From Mesostigma viride (lineage: Eukaryota; Streptophyta; Mesostigmatophyceae; Mesostigmatales; Mesostigmataceae), in contig RPFO01000497.1 in assembly GCA_009746045.1 (NCBI GenBank), forward strand, positions 1,247,470-1,299,969: a stretch of DNA of 52,500 nucleotides. The letters are read 5' to 3'. The position numbers and the translations under genes were made by a program. Under the pieces are notes generated by a model. That model was not told where the DNA came from, made no database searches, and was given only the letters and a program-made list of their open reading frames with translations. Every line of letters begins with the position of its first letter. Position 1 is the first letter of the stretch. Below are positions 48,601 to 52,500 of this stretch, piece by piece.

Positions 48601-51464
48601 CGCTACACATATCAATACAACTTGTCAGTTCAACCTATTGATGCATCCTGAAAACACAACAAATCGTTTCATTAACATATAGGCTTGTGAGGCCAACCAC
48701 CTGCATCCACCCATTGTCAGGCAACCCCACGTCCGGCCAAGCACCGCTGTATGATGGGAGGCATGCGTGCCTTAATCACACGCGCAACATACGATACGCG
48801 CATTACGCTTGAAGTATGAAGGGCGTGCAACTATCCTCCACATTCATACCATGGAGGGTATGCGGCTGCCCTCGGCGTATTCAGCATTACTATACCGTAC
48901 CATGGAGGGTATGCGGCTGCCCTCGGCACATTCAGCATTACTATACCGTGCCATGGAGGGTATGCGGCTGCCCTCGGCACATTCAGCATTACTATACCGT
49001 ACCATGGAGGGTATGCGGCTGCCCTCGGCGTATTCAGCATTACTATACCGTACCATGGAGGGTATGCGGCTGCCCTCGGCACATTCAGCATTACTATCCC
49101 GTACCATGGAGGGTATGCGGCTGCCCTCGGCGTATTCAGCATTACAGTACCGTACCATGGAGGGTATGCGGCTATCCTCGGCGTACGACTCGGAGCGCAG
49201 GTTGACAAAGTCGACCCACATGCCGTGCACGCGCATGGTGGCGGTCTCCAGGTGCTTAGACTGGTCCGGGTTGCTGCGCGGTGCCACGTCGGGATGTATG
49301 CACCCCGCAGGCGGGATGGGAGGGAGGAGTGGCGATAAAAAAATCGGGGATGAATTGGCATGGCAGGGAGAGGAAGGGGGAGGGGGAGGGGGGAGATGGG
49401 CACTTAAGTAAGAGCTAGCAAGGAGGTCCCAGTCAGACCCAGGGTCCCGGAGGCAGGCCCCACGTGCATGGCAAGCCTTAGAGATAAGCATTAGGGGGTG
49501 CTTCAACATCATACCGGCCACCGTCACCGTGTAAACATGTACTTAGATGAAAAAACTTCGACACGCAAGTGGATGATCAAAAGTGCGCCAAGGACAGCAC
49601 CCGGCTGTGCACCATGCAGGAAAGCTGCGGTTGGTCCGTTTTGATGGAGATAATACTGTAGGATTGACTTCAAAGAGGGATGGGAGTGCATTCAGATAAT
49701 ACTGTAGGATTGACTTCAAAGAGGAATGGGTGTGCATTGAGATAATACTGTAGGATTGACTTCAAAGAGGAATGGGTGTGCATTGAGATAATACTGAAGG
49801 ATTGACTTCAAAGAGGGATGGGTGTGCATTGAGATAATACTGTAGGATTGACTTCAAAGAGGAATGCGTGTGCATTGAGATAACACTGTAGGATTGACTT
49901 CAAAGAGGAATGGGTGTGCATTGAGATAATACTGTAGGATTGACTTCAAAGAGGGAATGGGAGTGCATTGAGTTAATACTGTAGGATTGACTTCAAATAG
50001 GGAATGGGTGTGCCTGCCACCGCCCCCTTCTTTTACAAGTATGGAAACCAACCTCTTCCTCCGTACAAAGAGCGTGTGAGGGCAGTGACTGCTTTCACGG
50101 AGAATGGCGCCAATCCCTCACCTGCAACGTGATGACATCGATGCCCTGACCTGGTGATGACACCTGGACACTACCTGGTGATGAAACCGAAACCTCAAAC
50201 GGTGATGACGGCGATGACCCCCCATCTGGCAACGACACCAATATTCCACCTGGTGACGACACCTGTCCCCCACCTGGTGATGACGCCGATGCCGTGCGTC
50301 TCCATGCCCATCTCGGCCAGGTACTCGTTCACCTTCTCGGCAAACTGCTTGCCCAGCATGTCGTCCAGCGCAATGTCAATGTCGGAGCTGGTGCGCCCGA
50401 GCAGCTGGTTGGGAGAGAGGAATTTGACAACAGGCAGGCCAAGCGATGTTATAATGATTGGTCAGCAGCAGCGCGGGAGGGGGGAACATGAGAGATATTA
50501 TAAAAATGGGTAAGCAGCTGGTCAGGAGAGAGGAGTTTACAAGCGGTACGGATGGGAGATGTCAGATTCATTAGTGAGCAGCGGGCCGCATGGGAGGCAT
50601 GTAATCACGGCAAGCGTGAGAGATGTCAGAATCACGGGTAGAAGCAGCTGATCGTGAAAGAGGATTTCAAGGGCAGAAACAGGAGAAACAAGGGTGATCA
50701 TGAAGCAGATATGGCCGCAAAATAAGGAAGTGATGGCAATTCATGGTAAACAGCAACTACGTTGGCAGTTTAAAACAGGGTAGTGTGAGAAGGGATGGGG
50801 ATACGCAGGGCTAAAAGTTTGCAAGCAGCTGGCCAATTTGGAACGTGACAACCAAGCACAGAAGGACTGCGAGAAATGGGATGGAATAGGCAGATAAGCA
50901 GGGACCAGCAGCTGCTCACAAGGCGTCATGGCGTATGAAGCAAGACAAGGGGTGATGGGATGGGATAGGAAGCGGCGTTGGTGGCGTATGCCAGAATGAG
51001 TAGCAAGGAAACACAGCATGCCAACAGCAGTTTCAACATTTAAAACAGGGGTACCAAGGAGCTGAGTCATGAAGGAAGGAAAACTACTGGCTCTGGGCGC
51101 TCAAAAACTACTTATAGTCAAAAACTACTTATAGTTAAGTCCAACGAGCAAAATGATGGACAGAACATGTGGGGGGGATCTGAGTGGACAGGTGGCTTGT
51201 GAGCGGCCAGGAGATGCATGGGTCCATTAACACCCATGGGCTGAAAGTCTTTCTCAACAAGGGCAGGTCACACTGCTAAAAAGGGTGCAGCAAGCCGACG
51301 CGTTCACGTCAGCAACCTTCCAAGTCAAGGTCTTGTTGCACTGATTCATCGACCTTTCGTCAGCTTGATAGCTCGTTATTGCCTTTGTGTGTGCGTGCCT
51401 CTGTGTGTGTGTGTGGTCACAACAATGCAGTACATTATTATGTGTGTGTGCGTGTATGTGTGTA

Positions 51465-51495
<31 letters not shown>

Positions 51496-51534
51496 GTGTG
51501 TGTGTGTGTGGGCGCGCGCGCGCGCGTGCGTGCC

Positions 51535-51567
<33 letters not shown>

Positions 51568-52500
51568 AAACCTTTGTCCTATATCATTGCGTCAGAACAA
51601 AATGGCAAATTTCTGCCCATTGCAAACCCCCAGGCTAATGGAAATCGAGAAGCGGTGACGAGCTACAATTACATCTATACCTGGTATAGCTATATACACG
51701 GTTGCTATACCTGGTATATCCATATAGCTATATACACGGTTGCTATACCTGGTGTATCTATATAGCTATATACACTGTCGCTATACCTGGTATATCCATA
51801 TTGCTATATACACGGTTGCTATACCTGGTATATCCATATAGCTATATACACGGTTGCTACACCTGGTATATCTATATAGCTATATACACTGTTGCTATAC
51901 CTGGTATATCCATATAGCTATATACACGGTTGCTATACCTGGTATATCCATATAGCTATATACACGGTTGCTACACCTGGTATATCTGTATAGCTGTATA
52001 CACTGTCGCTATACCTGGTATATCCATATAGCTATATACACGGTTGCTATACCTGGTATATCTATATAGCTATATACACGGTTGCCAGGCTTGCAAGCTC
52101 AACAAAAGAGCAAGGGTACCGCATGCCTGATCCGAAATAACGGGCACTATCTACTAGGAAACAAACCGAGTGCATTAATTTCACGCAATGCCAACGTCAT
52201 CATAATGGATAAGAAAGTATATGCAGGAATGTGAAAGCATAGAGGTGCAAGCAGTGCCGGGGCTAGAACGTGCGCAACAGGAACCAGCGAGAAAAGATCA
52301 ACAAAGTTGAGACTCGGTGTGGAGAGATGTGCCACCTAAACATAGCATGTATTTCACGCCGGTGCCACAATTGCTGACAAACCTTGTCCCGCACCCATCC
52401 ACCTGCTGCCCTTGGCTGTGTGGACAGGCCGAAATGGTTGATGACGTCCAGCAGAGTCTTGAAAATTCTTTCTTCATCGTTTGTTAACAAAAAATTCTCA
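39649..52500 (-). CDS. CCA: tRNA CCA-adding enzyme (class II tRNA nucleotidyltransferase), 5' end outside the window
   Basis: It adds CCA to tRNA 3' ends in cytosol, nucleus and organelles. Thirteen exons are visible: 52500-52383 (partial), 50404-50274, 49273-49156, 48351-48299, 47915-47866, 47079-46981, 46368-46122, 45337-45271, 44690-44601, 44071-43129, 42275-42018, 41203-41109 and 39837-39649; 818 residues in one frame. Motif A is split as AGGWVRDK / [15 protein letters not shown] with the DxD metal ligands. Next come [16 protein letters not shown] and FVNLRSES, motif [47 protein letters not shown], motif [25 protein letters not shown] and [15 protein letters not shown]. The C-terminal half has [11 protein letters not shown] and [17 protein letters not shown]. 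Exon 10 of those listed carries an Ala/Pro/Ser/Thr-rich insertion of about 250 residues not seen in plant enzymes. The last exon's acceptor is GAG rather than CAG and is the least certain junction. The N-terminal targeting region is off the right edge. Confidence 0.95.
39990..40917. repeat. ~930-bp (GGGA)n microsatellite with GGA slips, in the last intron of the CCA gene
   Basis: There is near-continuous GGGA with scattered GGA and GGGGA interruptions, preceded by GGGC/GGCA/CGTG tetramers (39914-39989). In the transcript it is a pyrimidine-only TCCC tract ending about 150 nt upstream of the last exon. Poly-Pro/Ser and Arg/Glu/Gly open frames across it are artefacts. Confidence 0.98.
42327..42451. 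repeat. Five 25-bp tandem units in a CCA-gene intron
   Basis: The unit CAGCCCACGATAGCCCATAC plus TGGGT occurs at 42327, 42352, 42377, 42402 and 42427. It lies about 50 bp upstream (in the transcript) of the exon starting at 42275. Confidence 0.93.
42977..43135 (-). repeat. Four-fold echo of the donor after the low-complexity exon of the CCA gene
   Basis: The real junction (43129) on the plus strand is CCCCTTACCGGCTGCCACCC. Similar sites are CCCTACCTGCCGCCACACGC (about 43073), GCCCTTACCTGCTGCCCCCC (about 43020) and GGCATACCTGTAAGCCACCA (about 42977). Each is a usable-looking donor (AGGTAGG, AGGTAAG, AGGTATG) at 40-55 bp spacing. Confidence 0.75.
44072..44140. repeat. (GT)n microsatellite abutting a 3' splice site in the CCA gene
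   Basis: GT/GTGTGC dinucleotide repeats on the plus strand read as a CA repeat in the transcript, ending directly at the acceptor CAG of the exon starting at 44071. Confidence 0.9.
45738..45850. repeat. Three 37-bp tandem units in a CCA-gene intron
   Basis: CCTTGTTCAGGGGTTGG starts each unit; the units differ by several bases. Confidence 0.85.
46805..46915. repeat. Two 56-bp tandem units in a CCA-gene intron
   Basis: Two near-identical units contain CTAACTATACCCCGTCCATA, at 46805 and 46861. Confidence 0.9.
48089..48241. repeat. GCCC repeat and C-tract in a CCA-gene intron (G-rich in the transcript)
   Basis: Short (CCCG)n at 48091-48118 is followed by about 110 bp of C runs with A interruptions. 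The transcript strand has many GGGG runs with quadruplex potential, ending about 60 nt downstream of the donor at 48298. Confidence 0.9.
48849..49160 (-). repeat. 51-bp in-frame array copied from the exon tail and donor (CCA gene)
   Basis: The exon ends [10 protein letters not shown] then GTACGG at 49156. Six intronic copies follow at exact 51-bp steps (49105, 49054, 49003, 48952, 48901, 48850), each reading [10 protein letters not shown] or [10 protein letters not shown] then a donor-like site. 51 is a multiple of three, and the frame of the exon stays open through all copies. Five copies keep GT; the one ending at 48952 has GC. Confidence 0.95.
49647..50015. repeat. Eight 46-bp tandem units in a CCA-gene intron
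   Basis: The unit starts GAGATAATACTGTAGGATTG, at 49647, 49693, 49739, 49785, 49831, 49877, 49923 and about 49970. I see no similarity to an adjacent exon. Confidence 0.95.
50110..50290 (-). repeat. Echoes of the second exon's tail and donor (CCA gene)
   Basis: The real junction on the plus strand is CACCTGGTGATGACGCCGAT (50271-50290). Similar pieces occur near 50247, 50223, 50196, 50172, 50150 and 50120, each with an ACCTGGTGATGAC-like core, at 22-30 bp spacing. Several keep CAG-GT in transcript sense. Confidence 0.8.
50395..51050 (-). repeat. Echoes of the second exon's acceptor and its upstream intron (CCA gene)
   Basis: The plus-strand stretch GAGCAGCTGGTTGGGAGAGA, continuing AGGAATTTGACAA, crosses the 3' splice site at 50404. 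Related pieces recur near 50511 (AAGCAGCTGGTCAGGAGAGA, then GGAGTTTACAA), 50643, 50820 and 50905. Weaker ones lie near 50748 and 51025. Confidence 0.7.
51375..51568. repeat. Compound (TG)n/(CG)n repeat in the first visible CCA-gene intron
   Basis: GTGTGT with GCGCGC blocks (51480-51530). Alternating purine-pyrimidine sequence of this type can adopt Z-DNA. Confidence 0.92.
51675..52085. repeat. 38-bp minisatellite, about eleven copies, in the first visible CCA-gene intron
   Basis: The unit is CTATACCTGGTATATCCATA followed by TAGCTATATACACGGTTG, with single-base variants; one early unit is 30 bp. No matching exon piece is seen nearby. The short Tyr/Ile-rich open frame across it is an artefact. 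Confidence 0.95.

Noticed and set aside
48809-49411. Plus-strand repeat protein reading [17 protein letters not shown]
   Set aside because: It is the antisense view of the 51-bp array whose coding sense is on the minus strand.
49647-50015. CRISPR-like direct repeats
   Set aside because: The 46-bp units are contiguous with no variable spacers and lie in a eukaryotic intron.

Overview
The window is nuclear DNA of an intron-rich eukaryote, most likely a green alga (Chlorophyta). The coding parts are GC-rich and the introns start with GTGAGC, GTGCGT or GTGGGT and end in pyrimidine-CAG. TGTAA, the usual green-algal poly(A) signal, follows two stop codons. The gene set (a plastid-type phytyl ester synthase and a plant-type HIR protein) also fits the green lineage. 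Species cannot be read from the sequence.

Layout from left to right. (1) 1-2391, minus: 5' part of RPN1, a 26S proteasome base subunit, whose third intron holds 240 perfect CAT units. (2) 3345-5347, plus: a three-exon gene for a ~350-residue protein with a region resembling the FtsH extracellular/lumenal domain, one membrane segment and no AAA or protease domain. (3) about 6369-22001, plus: a 19-exon gene joining a ~1,000-residue acidic and Ala-rich coiled-coil region to a complete phytyl-ester-synthase-like module (alpha/beta hydrolase plus acyltransferase). (4) 22.0-25.9 kb: a terminal-inverted-repeat element and LINE debris. (5) 25954-35390, minus: a complete 10-exon HIR (band 7/SPFH) gene with an 18-nt microexon. 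(6) 35.4-39.6 kb: a perfect hairpin and a second LINE/TIR-element remnant. (7) 39649 to the right edge, minus: the tRNA CCA-adding enzyme, 13 exons, first exon(s) outside the window. All exon chains were built by hand from splice sites and protein similarity. Every chain keeps one open frame and its total length is divisible by three.

The genes look like independent housekeeping or plastid genes and form no pathway cluster. What links three of them is intron structure. In the PES-like, HIR and CCA genes, the DNA spanning an exon-intron junction (exon tail plus 5' splice site, or 3' splice site plus exon head) is copied several times, degenerately or as a regular minisatellite, into the neighbouring intron. 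I call these junction echoes. The clearest is a 51-bp array in the CCA gene that stays open in the exon's frame, so use of the downstream donor copies would add 17-residue repeats to the enzyme. Large simple repeats, (CAT)240, ~930 bp of GGGA and ~250 bp of GGGC/GGCA, lie in other introns.
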